Counted from the stretch's first letter, positions 24,380 through 37,350 are shown. The stretch is 64,000 nt of DNA from Talpa occidentalis (GCF_014898055.3 NW_023604861.1:83114399-83178398); one strand, 5' to 3'. Notes: a model not told the origin generated them from the letters alone. A program made the numbers and translations.

Positions 24380-25262
24380 TTTTTTTTTTTTTTTGGCAGC
24401 AGAATGTATAGTTCTCTTGATGATGACAGACAATGTGAGACTATTTGGTAGTATCCACAAACATCCTAGCACTGCTAGTTTTCCTGATTGGTGTTTAGTC
24501 TTCAATAATTATACGAGTTGCTTGTGTGAAACTGCTGTCAGGCCAGTAAGACTGAATTTACACACCCATCATTTCAGGATTGTTGGTAACCTGGGCTATT
24601 ACCCCAAATAACCTTCCTCCTGTGTCACAAGCTCAGCTGGCTAGTGTTCACTTCCGTGACAGTTCCTCTGGTAATAACAGCCAAAGCTGTATATAGTGGG
24701 GATGAGGGATTCTTCTTTATTCCAAGTATTGGCAGCAAAAGGTGGCTTTCCATTCAGGATGTGTGACATGGGCCTATTTGAAATGTAAACCATTGGCCTA
24801 ATGAATCTTTCATATTTAGGTGGTTTTCCTGTAAAGCTGTCTCCAACACAGCAGACTTTAGTGACTATCTTTTTCCATACTTTCTTCTTTCTCTCTCCTG
24901 TTCAAATACAACTTTTAATACTTTTGTTTCTCTCTGTGCACAAATTTTCCTGCTTTCTCTTTTTGTTTTTGTTTAATAATATTGGAAAGTACTTTAGCTT
25001 GTGACTGTTCCTCACAGTCCAGTAGATATGCAGGGACAGCTCCTTTTGCTGGGTGTTTTTTGATTGTCTTTTTCATTTGTGTTTTCTTAGCACAGCGCTG
25101 TTTATGGTAGAGCTTAGCTTTCAGACTAACCATCTTTTTTTGTCTTTGAACATTTTTGAGCCTCTGGCCTGCCTTCTTTCTTTTCTTCTCATGGTGATCC
25201 AAACAACATTTATAGCATTTGTGATATCACTCAATATATTCATTTTCGTGGCATGGTGAAGG
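24380..25262 (-). pseudogene. NSA2P: Processed pseudogene of NSA2 (ribosome biogenesis)
   Basis: Read on the minus strand from 25254, the translation gives MP-NEYIE, then [51 protein letters not shown] and KEKAGK, matching NSA2 (TINP1), a 260-residue nucleolar factor of 60S subunit maturation. Later pieces (CFVGD-like, [26 protein letters not shown]) follow in shifted frames. The original stop lies at 24538-24540, then a 3' UTR and a 15-nt poly-A (T run 24380-24394). There are no introns, so it is a retrocopy. An early frameshift, a deletion of about 12 codons and several further frameshifts kill it. The longest intact piece is 95 codons (24915-25202). Confidence 0.9.
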
Positions 25263-25321
25263 CTGCTGAGCATCTTCATTTGTATTTTTATTTATTTTTT
25301 TCCCCATGCCCCACTTGTATA

Positions 25322-25597
25322 TTTTTTTTTTTTTTAAAGATTTATTTATTTTTATACAAGAATTGGGGTACAGGCCAGAGATGCATGGGGGGGTGAGAGG
25401 ATTCACCAGAGAAAGAGTGGGGAATAGAACAGGCAGACTGACCGAAGTACACTGCTGAGGGGAGCAGCGGGCGAGACAGGAGAGATCTGTCCCACCATGT
25501 GGGTTTCTCCCTGGCCGGCCGGGAATCGAACTTGTGCTGCAGTGGCTGTGGATTTCTTCATAGGTTGCGTCTTAACCCCTGCGCCACCAGGGAGGCC
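25322..25597 (-). mobile_element. tRNA-derived SINE (copy 4), antisense
   Basis: A full-length-looking copy is flanked by a 12-bp target duplication CCCCACTTGTAT (25309-25320 and 25598-25609). Its tRNA head differs from the other copies (a CTTAACCCCTGCGCCACC stretch, that is GGTTAAG on its own strand), so it may belong to another subfamily. Confidence 0.88.
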
Positions 25598-27384
25598 CCC
25601 CACTTGTATTTTTAAAGGTACATCTTGTGATTTTTTTTTTTACTTGTATGGAAATGAAATTAATTATGATTTGCTGATCTTTTATCCAGAAATTTTCTTA
25701 AACTCTCTAATTTTTTGCATTGTTTTGAGGATTCTTCTGGGTTTTCTGTGGCTAATCATATATTTGTGACTAATCAGTTTTCATTCTTCAGTGATTTTCT
25801 CCTTTTTCCTTCCTTTCTTTTTAAAAATCATTTCCTTTTCATGTCATATTGCACTGGCTAGAACTTTCAGGTTAATATTTTATGTAACCGAGAATAGAGA
25901 GTACTCTGATCTGTTTCTCATTTAAAAGCAACTATTTTTATGTTTCACCAATGAATATAAATTTTATCAGGTGAACAACTAACAGCTTAGAGTTTTTATC
26001 ATGAATGTTAAATTTTATTGACAAGTAAAGAACTTTGTGTATCTGTTGAGGTGATCATATGATTTCTTCTTTTAATCTGTTAATGCAGCAACCTACCTTA
26101 ATAGATTTCTTAAAAGGCTGAAATAACTTTGACTTCTGAAACAATGTATCTTGGTTATTACAAATTATCTTTTTTTCCTGCATTGCTAGATTCATTTTGC
26201 AAACATTTGAGTTGAAAATTTTTTTGCATCTATTTTTATGAGTGATAATGGATTGAAGTTTCTTTTTCTGAGGCTGTTCATTTCAGGGTTTGGTATCTAA
26301 TTAATACTGATTTAATAAAATGACTTGGAGCATGTGTGCTCTTTTACCAGTCTCTGAATGAATGACAAAAGATTGATATCTTTTGTTTGAATGTTTGGTA
26401 GATTCATTTATAAAGCTGTCTAGACTTTGTATCCTTCTTGGGGATATTTTAAACAGTTGATGCAATTAAAAGAAATGTTTATAGGACCCTTGAGATTTTT
26501 CTGTTTCTATGTGAGTCACTTTTGGTGATTTATATTTTATAGGAACTTATCCATTTCTTCCTAAAAATTATCTACAAATTTTTCTTAGCAACATTTTCTC
26601 ATAGCAGCCTCTTACTTTTTCAAAAAATTTTCTTCTCTATGTAATTATGTCCCTGTTCATTCCTAAGGCTATGTTTTATTATTCCTGCCTGATTTTAAAA
26701 AAATCTTTTTAAAGAACCTTCTATTGTTTCCTAGTTTATTAAATTTTTTCTTTATTATTTTTTTCCATCTATTTTTGGGGGAGTTTATTATATTTTTAAT
26801 TTTTTAAAGTGCTAGCCCTACTTCATTAATTTATTAAACTGTTTAATTATATTTAATATTTAATAATATTTAACTTATTAAAATATTAATTACATTAAAT
26901 TTTTTAAAAAGTGATATCCCTAGTTTATTAATTTCCTCTTTTTCTAATATAAGCATATGAAGCTATAAAATTCCCTCTAGGTACTGCTTTATGTGTCCTG
27001 CAGGTTTTGCTAAGTAGTATTATTTTTGTTATTTTCTAGTTCTGAGTACTTTATGATTTCTGTTATATTTCTTTTTGACACCTGAATTGTTCAAAAGTAT
27101 GATTTAGAAGTTCTTGACCTGTTTTACGTTATCTTTTTGTTATTGCTTTCTAACTTTCCTATGCTTTGGTTGGGCAAATGTGGACTGTGTATAATGTTTC
27201 TTGACAATTGCTTTGTGGCCAAGCACACGATTTTTATGACTGTCCTTTATGCTTGAAAAGATCATGTATTCTCCAAATGTGTTTTACATATAATATGTCC
27301 ATTTAATATAATATGTCCATTCTTAATTATGTTATTCAAATATATTTTTCTTCCAATTTCTGTGTGTGATTTATCCATTACTTT

Positions 27385-27646
27385 CTTTTTTTTTTTTTTT
27401 TTTAAAGATTTATTTATTTATTTATACAAGCACTGGGTACAGTCAGAAGCACAGGAGGGTGAGAGAATTCCCCAGAGCCAGAGCAGGGAACAGAACAGGT
27501 GGACTGACGAAATACACTGCTGAGGGGAGCAGAGGTCTGTGCTCCATGTGGGACCCTCGCTGGCGGCCGGGGATCGAACCGGCATTGCAGAGGCTGCGGG
27601 CAGCTTCACAGCCCAGTGCTCAACTGCTGTGCCACCAAGGGAGGCC
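27385..27646 (-). mobile_element. tRNA-derived SINE (copy 5), antisense
   Basis: A T-run and AAAGATTTATTTATTTATT tail lead to GGGAGGCC. An exact 13-bp target duplication TGATTTATCCATT flanks it (27367-27379 and 27647-27659). It sits within the antisense L1 block. Confidence 0.92.
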
Positions 27647-28189
27647 TGATTTATCCATTTCTAAGAGCTATATTAAAACACCCTGCTTATAATTTGCCTA
27701 CTTTTCCTTTATATAATTGATATTCGGCACAAACAAGTTTAGAATTCTTTATCTTCCTAGACAATTGAATCTTTTAACAATATATAGTGAACCCTCATTC
27801 TGTCTTTTAAATGTTCTACAGATAGTTTTTGCTTTAAAGTTTTGTCTCACATTGATACACAATAGCTATAGCAGCTTTCTTTTTTGGTATTGTTTTCCTG
27901 GTATATCTTTTCCTACTTTTACTTCCAATTTTCTGTGACTTTTTATTTTATGTGTCTCTGGTGAAAAGCAAATAGAAGGATTCTATTTATTTTTCTTCTT
28001 TAATACATTTGGATGATATTTTTCTCTTAACTGGAGTGTTGGAGAGTCTAATACATTAATTGTGCTTACTGATATATTTGGATTTATTTCTTCTATCTGA
28101 ATTTATGTCTCTGTCACTCTGCCCTTTCTTTTTTCTGCATTTTCTTCTTCTCCTTTTTAATATTTTACTTTATATAATTCTTACATCAT

Positions 28190-28515
28190 TTTTCATTTTT
28201 GCACAATGCATGCATTTTCATTTTGGTTATATTTCCCCATACAATTGCTCCCCCCTTTATTTTGACCCTAATCCTTCCTTTCCCCCTTCCCATAGTGTGT
28301 CTCTGGTTTATAGTTGCTTGTTGATTTTAATTTTTACTTTGTATTAATTAGTCTTTTCCTGGTCCCTTATTTAGGTTTTCTAAATTCCTGCTATGAGTGA
28401 GACCATCCGGTATTTTTCATTTTCTTTCTGACTTATTTTGCTGAGCATGATCCCTTCTAGCTCCGTCCATGTTGCTGCAAACTGCATGTGTTTATCTTTT
28501 TTGATTGCTGATCCA
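28190..28515 (-). mobile_element. L1 3' end fragment, antisense
   Basis: CTATGAGTGAGACCATCCGG, a TTTCTGACTTATTTTGCTGAGC patch and TCCATGTTGCTGCAAACTGC correspond to the antisense end of L1 ORF2/3' UTR. As the neighbouring block ends in the 5' part of ORF2, this is a separate L1, possibly inserted into the older one. Confidence 0.6.
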
Positions 28516-28789
28516 TACCTTCTACCACCCCCTTCATTCCTTCTTCCATCTTCAGTTTCAAGACTATACATTGTTTTTCTTCCTTTAGTGATTAATATAG
28601 AAGCTTCAACTTGCATATTCCATTTGTTAAGCCTACATTTAATTGGTACTTATTGCTCCCTCCAGAATATTACAAGGAGCTTAGAATGTTTTAATTCTAA
28701 GTACTTACCAATACACAAACATTTGTTCAAAATTTTAGTTCAACCTTTATAACTTAGGTTTTCAAAGCAATAATGTTTTTCAAATAATC

Positions 28790-30060
28790 TTTTTTTTTCT
28801 TTTAGCTGTACGCACACTTATTGTTTCTTTTTGTAAAGCAGTTTTCTTCCTCCTGGGATCATCTTTTGAAGTAAAGCCTATAGAAATTCTTATAATAAGA
28901 ATAAGTTCATTGTATACTTTCTCATTTTTTAATTATTATTTGAAAATATTTTATTTTCACCTTTATTTTGGAAATATTAGTTTCACTAACCTTATTTTCT
29001 GTCAGTACTTTGAATATATTACTTGTTTCATTATCTTCTGGCTTCCGTTATGCCATTGGTTTGCTGAACTATTTTTTCCCCACTTTTAATTAGTTCTGGA
29101 TAGTTCTTAATTATTCTTTCTATAATTTCCTTCTGGAACTCTGAGGATATGTGATGAATCTTCTCTCTTCTATGTGTCTATTAAAGTTTCATATTAGTAG
29201 GGTTTTTTTTTTGCATGGGTGGTGTACCCTAATTTCTGAAGATAAGTCTTCTACTTCACTAAATCTTTAGATCCAATCACTTTCTAACTTCATTTATTGA
29301 ATTTCTAGTCAAAGTACGATATTTTTATTGCTAAAAGCTTTCTTCCTAAATCAGCTTGTTATTTTTGAAAATCTTTTGTTTCTTTGCCATCTTTTTGTCC
29401 TCTTAATATCCTTTAATTTTTTGAATTTTTTTTCTTAAGGTTTTATTTCTGATAATTCTTTCTGCAGTCCTAAGAGATCTGATCTGCAGTTGGTATTTCT
29501 AGCTGACTCTTGCTCATGGTGTCTCATTCCTTCTGTGTTTAACTATTTTTGATTGTGAACTCATGTGTCTTGGAACCTTATCTGAGAATTTTTTGAGGCC
29601 TGGATGAAAGTTCCATTCTTCCAGAGAGGACATGTGTTTACTTTTACCAGATGCCTGGAGACACTACAAACCCAGATTCACTTAAAACTAAATGTTTGGC
29701 TTGGGGTTTTTGGGATCCACAGTTAGTTTTCATTTTGACTTCTTATTTCTTTAGATTTTTGCTTTCACATTTGCTCCCAAGGATTTTCTTTACATTCCCA
29801 TAGGCTCAGTCATGCATTTGATTTAAAGCTATCTTACTTGTTCATTTAGGTGTTCTTACTCAGAGGGTTTCTCTGGCCTTCCAGTTTGTCATTTTGCCTG
29901 AAATCAATGTCTTTATTACAGTTTTAAATTTCACAGTCATGCTTGTCTTCATGCAGGTTATATTTCCTTCAGGACTACATATTCTAACTTCTGTTTGTGG
30001 TCTCCTCTTAAGACTTCCTAGAAGGAAAAACATTACTGTTTTCTTAGTCAACTCTTTAGC
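28790..30060 (-). mobile_element. Old L1 or HAL1 5' region, antisense
   Basis: Phrases such as CTTCTGGCTTCCGTTATGCC, CTGGAACTCTGAGGATATG and TTCACTAAATC recall the antisense 5' and ORF1-side sequence of old L1M/HAL1 elements. Divergence is high and the right end is uncertain. Confidence 0.45.
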
Positions 30061-33000
30061 ATAGGGAGATACTTGTCTTAGTCCCCAGCTTTCTCCCCTT
30101 CTTTTGACACTTAATCTCTTTTTATTGTCTGTCGTCGCAGAGCAAGTCCTTGCTTATTAAGTACTGGGAGCACAGATGGCTTCTGTCCACAACTATGAGT
30201 CCCCTTGTGATCTCAAACTCAGGCAGAAAGTAGAAGGAAATAATTTAAGGTTGCTATAATTTTACTTTGCCAGTTAGAAATCCAGCAGGCTGGGAGAAGT
30301 AAGAAGGAAAGCAGGTGCAGAAGTTTTGCTGTTGAGCTGTGGAGTTTGCCTGATGTTTGTTGTGGCTGTCAGGTATTAAGCTGGCCAGGTCAGGGCCTCA
30401 GCCCCAACCTGTGGACTCTTGTGTAGGAATTTCTGACATAGAGGAGAGCTCACTGTCTCGCAACAGGCACACCAGGCAGGGGTGTTCTTTAGGGAAATTT
30501 CTATAGTCTTGGCTGGGTAGATGTTCAACCATGTGGGTTCAGACTCCTGATGGGTCAATTTTCTTAAGGCTGGATGCATATTATTTAAGTCTCTAAACTG
30601 AGGTTTCCAGTTCATGAAATTACAGTGAGAAAAACTTGTGCCTAGAGGATGTGACTTTGGATTGTGGTCTAGCCCATGGTCTCTTTATAGGCGCAGCAAT
30701 TGGGAAGCCAAGTTGTGAGTAGAGATGAGTGAGGAATCAGAATGAGGAGAGAGAGTTTTGTGATTTGAAGTTCAGTGGCAGCTGACTAATATGGATTGGT
30801 ACATCCATCTCCAAGTTCAGGGGCAATGTTAGTCCCTAAGCCCATGTACTCTCTCTACAGATGGTGCTGGTTTGCCAACTATCCACAGCCAACCTTTATT
30901 CCTCTTCTTTTCCAGGACTGACCAGTTCCTTTCTTTTTTTTCTCCCATGGACAGATGCTTTCTCTGATGGAACAATGCAATCTATCTATCCACTTAGGGT
31001 CAAGGTTATGAGGGGGCCCCTCTTGCCCTGTGAGGTGATTCTGCTTCTTGCTCTGAGCCACTATGCATTGATTTGGTGGTCTAATTCTCCAAGGGCAGCC
31101 CCATTTCTCTTAATTTCAAGTTTTGAGGGGAATGCCTCATTGCAGCTCCTGAGTACTGACAACAATTTATCCAAAGGCTTTGAAGCTAAGGTTTTGTGAG
31201 CAAAGGAATCAATTACAGGGTGGGGCTCCCAAGTGAGGAAGCATTTCCAGAAGGAATCCAAGGCAGTTTGTCTCAGGACTTCATGGATGCACCTCTGAAT
31301 GAGGGAGTATTTTACTTTAATAACATGAATGGTTTTACCTGTACTTTTATATAGATCAGATGTGCTAATTAGGATGGTCCTTATCTTCTCCTTGAACTCG
31401 GTTTCCTAAGGACATGTATTTGGCAATATGGCTTCAGCAAGAATTACTATATGTGCTTGAAAGTAACAAAACTGCACTTCTTTAAAAATATCTCTGGTTC
31501 AGATGTGTTGCCAGTGCAGCCTGGCCGCCCCCCACTCCCATTAGTTCTGATTAGGGAGGTTTGATGCCTGTCACTGCGTGTAATCTGGACCTTCCTTTGT
31601 GAGTCATTCCTTCTCTCATTTTCTCAGAGCAAATACAAATCGCCCATCAAATGACAAGTGAAGGCACAGGGGAGGCAAGGGGAGGGAAATCAGAGCCGAA
31701 ATCTGTTAGCTATTTGGAGTAATTGGTTATTTGCTGTGTTTGCTGGTTGGGAAGCAGAGCACATACTTTACGGTCTCTCCTGTTACGGGGGCTGGAGTCA
31801 CCCGCCGATATTGGATCCTCGTTGCCGGAGCCCTTGGCTCCGGGCGCCTTTCCCCTGCTTGGCATTCCTGTGGTCTCCTCGGGGGTGCACCCCCTCCTCC
31901 CTCGATGCACACTGCAGGGGGGACAGCCCGGGGTGAAACTTGTCTGGCAAACTCCAGGCCTCATCAGGGAGGAGGAGGCCCCAACCCCCTCCAAATAACC
32001 CATCTTACCTCCAGCCAGCCAGACACCCTCTTCCCAAGGGATCTTCCCCGGGTCCACCAGGGACCTGTTTTCCAATCCAGACAAAAAAGTTTCATTTCTT
32101 CCCAGAGGGGAATTCTCAGTGCTGCTTGGAAGCCTACAGGATAGCAAGTTCTCTCTGAGGTCTGATTTAATATCTTCCTGCCCCTATTGGTCATGTCACC
32201 ACCCCCCTCCTCCCGCCCTCTAGCCTGGGTCAAGACAGTGCTTGGAACTTGGGGCAGGGCTTGCTGCTGAGGCCAGACCCCTGAGGGTGCTTAGCAAAGT
32301 TTTATTAACCCATCCAGTGTCTTTAACAGCCCTCTTACATGCACAGAGGTGTGTGGAAACCAGGCTGAATTACCATTGCGTTCAAAATATAAAATATTTG
32401 AAAAGTAATGTGATTTTATGTATGAAAATGCACACAGTAACTAGAATGTAGGTTGACTTTGGCACATAGTAGGCACCCCCCAAATACTTTCTAAATTGAA
32501 TTTCAGATAACTAAGATTAGTGTCTGTAGTTTGATGAATGCTTCTGCAGTCCTGGGAAGGCCTTCAAAAATAGTTTTTCTCTTAAGTAGATTGTTGGAAC
32601 TCTTGCAAAGCAAAATTGTCTATATAAGCAGAATGAAGGTAAGGCAAGTGCTTGCTCAAGCCCTATTGCAATCTTCACAAATTCTGAATTAGTGATATCT
32701 CTCTGCTTTCTTCAGAGGTTTAAAGACCCTGATGGGGATCTTCTTTCATTCCACCTACTGGATAGATTCCATTCCCCTGGGTTTTCTGCATGGGTATCTG
32801 TGGCCATGGTGTTAGTCCTCAGAGGACCAAGTCACAGGCCGATGTATCCACCACAGGTTCCTGAGCTGGGGAAGGGCCAGCAAGCTGACGTTCCCCACAG
32901 GCCCCCCCCACCTCTGTGGGTCCCCCATCTGGAACAGGCCAATCGTCAAATTATTGGGTCCTGACCTTTCTATGTTCAGCATCTGCTTGACTTTGCTAGA

Positions 33001-35400
33001 TTTCAGGCACACTTATTCACTGGGCCTTTTGGAAGCAATTCAGCATTCTGGTTAAAGGTCTTCCCTTCCCTCCCACCTCTGCTGGTCCAGCCTGAAGTCA
33101 GAGTAATGATTCCTCCGGCATACACAGAGGCAGGACTGTAAGGAGTGTCAACAAGAGGTTGAACGACCAGTGTTCCACTTGTGGAAATAATTAAGTGATT
33201 TTTGTTATGAGTGTGTAGAGTTCTGCTGAATCAACATGGTAGCTGGCTGTGGGCATATGTTTGTGTGGTTTTGGGGGGCGTGAAAGGTTCAGTATGCATG
33301 GGGTGGGGTAGGTTTGAAATTGGGGTATTTGCATGTCTGGGAGTTTGTCTGGTCTCATGTAGGCACGAGTACTTGCTTGTTACGTCTGTGTTTGTATTAG
33401 TGTGTGCATGGGCAAATAGTCTCAGTTTGTTAAACCTCAGGACATTAATTAAAGAATTAGTAAAATCATCATAGCATTATTCCAGCTATGCAGATGTGGA
33501 GCTATGGGACCACAGTCCTGGGAATCAAACTGATGATGATGGCAACATCAACAAGAGCATTTATCATGGTAAACGTTACTGGTCACAAAGTTCCCAGACA
33601 TCAACTCAGAGCCTCATAACAACCTGAGAATCATGTTATTGTTACCACTGTGTTGATGATAACGATTTGTACTAAGACATTATTTTCCACACATTTAGGG
33701 TGTCTGGTTCTGGGTTGACGTAGGCAAGGAGGCTGCTTAAGTTATTAAAGGAAAATGGACTCTTTTTAGAGGTGGGTTCATAGTTCCACATAGTGACCCA
33801 AGATTTGACATTATGACCTTGATGACAAGTAAATTTGACCAGAAACTTTTCTCTTTGATAAAATGGTCGTTCTGGGGTGAAAGCATAAGTGATCTCCCAC
33901 TCCATCCCCTTTCCTCACTTCGCAGAAGCCAGACTTACAATTATTGGTGTCAATTTTGCTGTCTGTATTTATGAAATGTGTTAGGCCACTGAATGAAAAT
34001 GGGACATTAAACGTTGGGAATGTGCCGTGCTGATTTGGGTCTTCAGAGGGATTAGGGTGCCCATTACACTGGATCAGACCTAGAGAAGCATGTCTTTGTT
34101 ACGTGACTCTGGTTGCTCAGGAACTGAATGTTGGCTATTAGCTGAAATTGGAGAGGCAGCCAGTCCGTGCCTTGATCAGACTTGGTTGCTTGGCTGGCTG
34201 AATACTGCAGGGCCTTGAACCCAGGGCATGGGGAAATAAAATGTTATTGGCCAGACTTGTTGCTAAAGCCTGAGGTGACACCTCAACAATCACACTTCTG
34301 CATTTGTTTCTCCTCCTTGCCCTAGCCCAAGACTGCATGCTTAACTATTGCAAAATGAGGTCAAGAACACACTCAGAACTAGAGAACATACAACTGTTTC
34401 CCTTTTGGGACTTTGGATTATGGGATTCCACTAACATCAGAGGATTGGTTGGCCTTGGTGCATCTGGGTTAAGATGTGGGAGAACAGTCTTGTTTGTGTG
34501 GGGCTTGTTCATATGGCTGTGCTAACTTATTCTTGGACTTCCTGAAGAAGAGGAGGAAGAAGTGGGCTTGAAATAGCTCCATCAAAAGCCAGATTAGTGA
34601 AATAGCAGGAACGATATTTTCAAGTCACATCTGTGAGTGTGTTAAAAATACAACTTTTTTTTTTTTTGTAATTCAACTCCATCTCTCTTTCGAGATCACA
34701 TTTTTCCTGATGGCAGAAAATCCTGCTATTCCTCAACAGTTTAGGTTTAAGCTTAGTCAGTTTTGGGCTTTTCTTCCTTGTCCTCACCCCAAGGAGGCAG
34801 CCTAATTCTGGGTTGGGCTTCTACAGTGTCATGACCTCCACAGGGAGGGACCTCATCTTGTCTGCCCTGGATCTCTAGCTCCATTGATCATCCAGATGGC
34901 ATCTTGATATCTTGGCCACAAGATCCTTTCAGATCCCCTGACACATGCTCTTTCTCTCTCTCCTTAACTTTCTAGTCCTGGGGAGCAGGGTAAAATTTGG
35001 CAGCTCTTCAAGATACTTTCCGGCCTATGGGAAACACAGAGGGCTCCCCCAGGCACTCTGTCTCAGGATACCCATGCAGCTATCTTGTATCAAATGCTCC
35101 ATGTCCCAATTCCTCTGCCAACTTCTGGGTGGGTACTGCTTACCAGATCCTCAAAGTTATGGAAGGGTCTCTTTCATAGATGCTTTGGAGCTAACCTGAG
35201 GGACAGGGTGTGGGGTGTCTTATCAGAAATCTTCACACATTTCCAGTTCTTGCTTCCTCTTCCCCTCTACACTCTCATCCCCTCTATATGTGGTTGGAAA
35301 ACTGGTGGGACAAAATATTCTCTTTAAATGATTTTTTAAATGGCACATTATCTGCTTTTAGAAATTTAAAGGCCAAGGATTTCCCCCCTCCACCGCCCCC
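30060..35400 (+). other. Mostly unique intron 40 sequence
   Basis: There is no recognisable gene. 31500-32250 is a locally GC-rich patch with CCCCCTCC and GGGGG runs in an otherwise AT-rich intron; it could be an old regulatory element, but nothing proves it. A short L2/MIR-like end (GGCACATAGTAGGCACC) lies near 32460. Open frames up to 145 codons near 31.7-32.1 kb overlap on both strands and look like chance. Confidence 0.65.
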
Positions 35401-35409
35401 GCTGCTGTT

Positions 35410-37350
35410 AGGGCATTCATACAGCCATCAAATATTTACTGAACTCCAAATCTGTGCCAGATCATGTTCTAAGTACTGGGGATATGGTGTTAAAAAGATA
35501 AAGATCTCTGCCTTCATGGGGAAGGAGACACAATAAACGAATTCCTAAGCAAACTCTATGAAATGCCAGATGGTGATAATTGTTAGGGAGAAAAAGCAAG
35601 GAAAGGGTGTTGTGATTTAAAATATGGTGAATAAGGAGAGTAAAGCACATTACGTTTTCATCAACACTTGAAGGAGGTGAAGTGGCCCATGGATCTATCT
35701 GAGGACTAGAGTTGCAGCCATGGGGAGAAGATGAGGGTGCAGGAAGGGCTTTGTGACCAGAGCAGTGTAAATTAGGAAGGAAGTGGGAGGATGAGTCATC
35801 AGGGAGGTGTGAGATCACTGGGGCTGATGAAAGAGCTTTAGCTTCATTCTGAGTGAGCTGGCAAATCATTGGAGTGATTAGCACCGAGGGGTGACTTGTC
35901 CTGAAGTGTGTGGTTGTTGTGTTTGTAGATTTGAGACACATGTGAAAGCAGGGAGGCCAGTTAGAAGCCTGGGGCAATAATCCAGGTGTGAAGTAATGGG
36001 CGCTGGACCAGGGAGGTAATGATAGCAAAGAAGTGATGGGGTTCTGAATACATACTGAAGGTGGCAACCGCAGGATTTGCTGATGGAGTGAAAGTGGGGC
36101 TGAGGAAGCAGAGTTAAAGGTGACAGCAGGGCTTTTGGCTTCAGCATCTGGAAGGAAGGAGCTGTCATTCACTTACATGAGGAGGACTGTGAGTGGGGAA
36201 TGCTCGGGGACTGGATCTGGACATGGTACATTTGAGAAGCTTGAAAGCTGGCTCAGTGTTAAAAGGTTGTCAAATAGGCAAGTGGAGGTCAGAGGAGTCC
36301 TATGGGTAGAGAGAGCTCAGCCCTCTCTCAGTGTGGGCTTCACCAGCATCTATGTTATATGAAGATGTAGGATCAGAGGAGAACCCTAGGGGTGGGGAGT
36401 GGGGGTGGCTGGAGAGAAGTCCAGTTCAAGCACTGGCCCTCCGACACACAGATGATTAGAGGGTGTCAAGGAGGACTTAGTGAAGACTGAGAAGACATGG
36501 CAAGTGAAGTGGGGACCACCACTATGGTGTTCTGTGGGCTGGGGGGCCATTTCTCTTCAAGGACAGAGGAAAAACCACCTGTCAGATACTGTTCCCACAT
36601 TGATTTCGGAGGCCCGAGTCATGGGTGGTCTTGACAAACGTGGTGGAAGAGCAGAGAGAATTAAAAAAATGGAATTAGAGACAAGTGTTGATCCCTTTTT
36701 CAAGAGGTTATTCTATTAAAGGATGAAAGAAATGCGGTGGAAACCAAAGAGGAAGTGTGATTAGAAAGTTAAAAAAAAGTCATGGGGCCCTGGTGTCACC
36801 TGATTGCATGTTGATGGGAGTGATCCAGCAGAGAGGGAGTTCTGATGACTCAGGGAGAGTGAGGAGAATCATGGAGTGATGTCCTTGAGTAGGGCATGGG
36901 ACCCAGGGTGCCAGTGGAGGGATGGCCTTGAGTAAGGGTGCACAGAGAGCACCCTCTGTATATGAGGGAAGGTAGAACGTGGTCTCTTCTGATCACTTCC
37001 CTTTTCTTTTCTTTCTTTTTTTTTTTTAAAGATTTATTTATTTATTTATACAAGCACTGGGTACAGTCAGAAGCACGGGAGGGTGAGAGAATTCACCAGA
37101 GCAGAACAGGCAGACTGAGGAAACACACTGCTGAAGGGAGCAACGGGTACGGCAGGAGAGGTCTGTCGGCCGGGGATCGAACCGGCGCTGCAGAGACTGC
37201 GGGCAGCTTCGCAACCCAGTGCTCAACCGCTGCACCACTGGGGAGGCCCTTCACTTCCCTTTTCTAAGAGAAAGAGGAAGCTGGGTCACTGGTCAAGACC
37301 GAGGATAGAGAGAACATGCTGGAGGTGTGAGGAGAAAGGAGCAGGTGTGG
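35410..37350 (-). mobile_element. Long ancient L2-like element, antisense
   Basis: It begins with an antisense LINE-type terminus (CAAATATTTACTGAACTCC, then TGCCAGATCATGTTCTAAG) and continues through GGGAGGCCAGTTAGAAGCC, TGGGGCAATAATCCAGGTG and GGATTTGCTGATGGAGTG, the same dispersed repeat seen in shorter form at 160 and 7880. It continues past a SINE inserted at 37008-37250. The 236-codon minus-strand frame within it is not a recognised protein. The family name is from memory and unsure. Confidence 0.5.
37008..37250 (-). mobile_element. tRNA-derived SINE (copy 6), antisense
   Basis: An exact 15-bp target duplication TCACTTCCCTTTTCT (36993-37007 and 37251-37265) frames it, the clearest in the window. 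On the minus strand the target edge reads CTT/AGAAAA, fitting an L1-endonuclease-type nick. The body is shorter than in other copies because of internal deletions. Confidence 0.93.

Larger units (their letters stand above)
23200..28180 (-). mobile_element. Old L1 ORF2 region, antisense, with later insertions
   Basis: Antisense L1 phrases appear in the correct order across the block: TTCTATTGGTCTATTTGTC (23.9 kb), a GCACTGGCTAGAACTTTCAGG stretch (25.85 kb), GAGGTGATCATATGATTTC (26.05 kb), TTGAATGTTTGGTAGATTC (26.4 kb) and the TATAGCAGCTTTC area (27.87 kb). It is interrupted by SINEs at 24009, 25322 and 27385 and by the NSA2 retrocopy at 24380-25262. No open ORF2 remains. Confidence 0.7.

Noticed and set aside
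24915..25202. 95-codon minus-strand frame resembling NSA2 as a real gene
   Set aside because: It is only the longest surviving part of a retrocopy: the native start is followed at once by a frameshift and stop, conserved residues downstream are in other frames, and a poly-A follows the 3' UTR.
35462..36172. 236-codon minus-strand frame
   Set aside because: It lies in an ancient dispersed repeat and shows no protein similarity I recognise, in particular no reverse transcriptase motifs.
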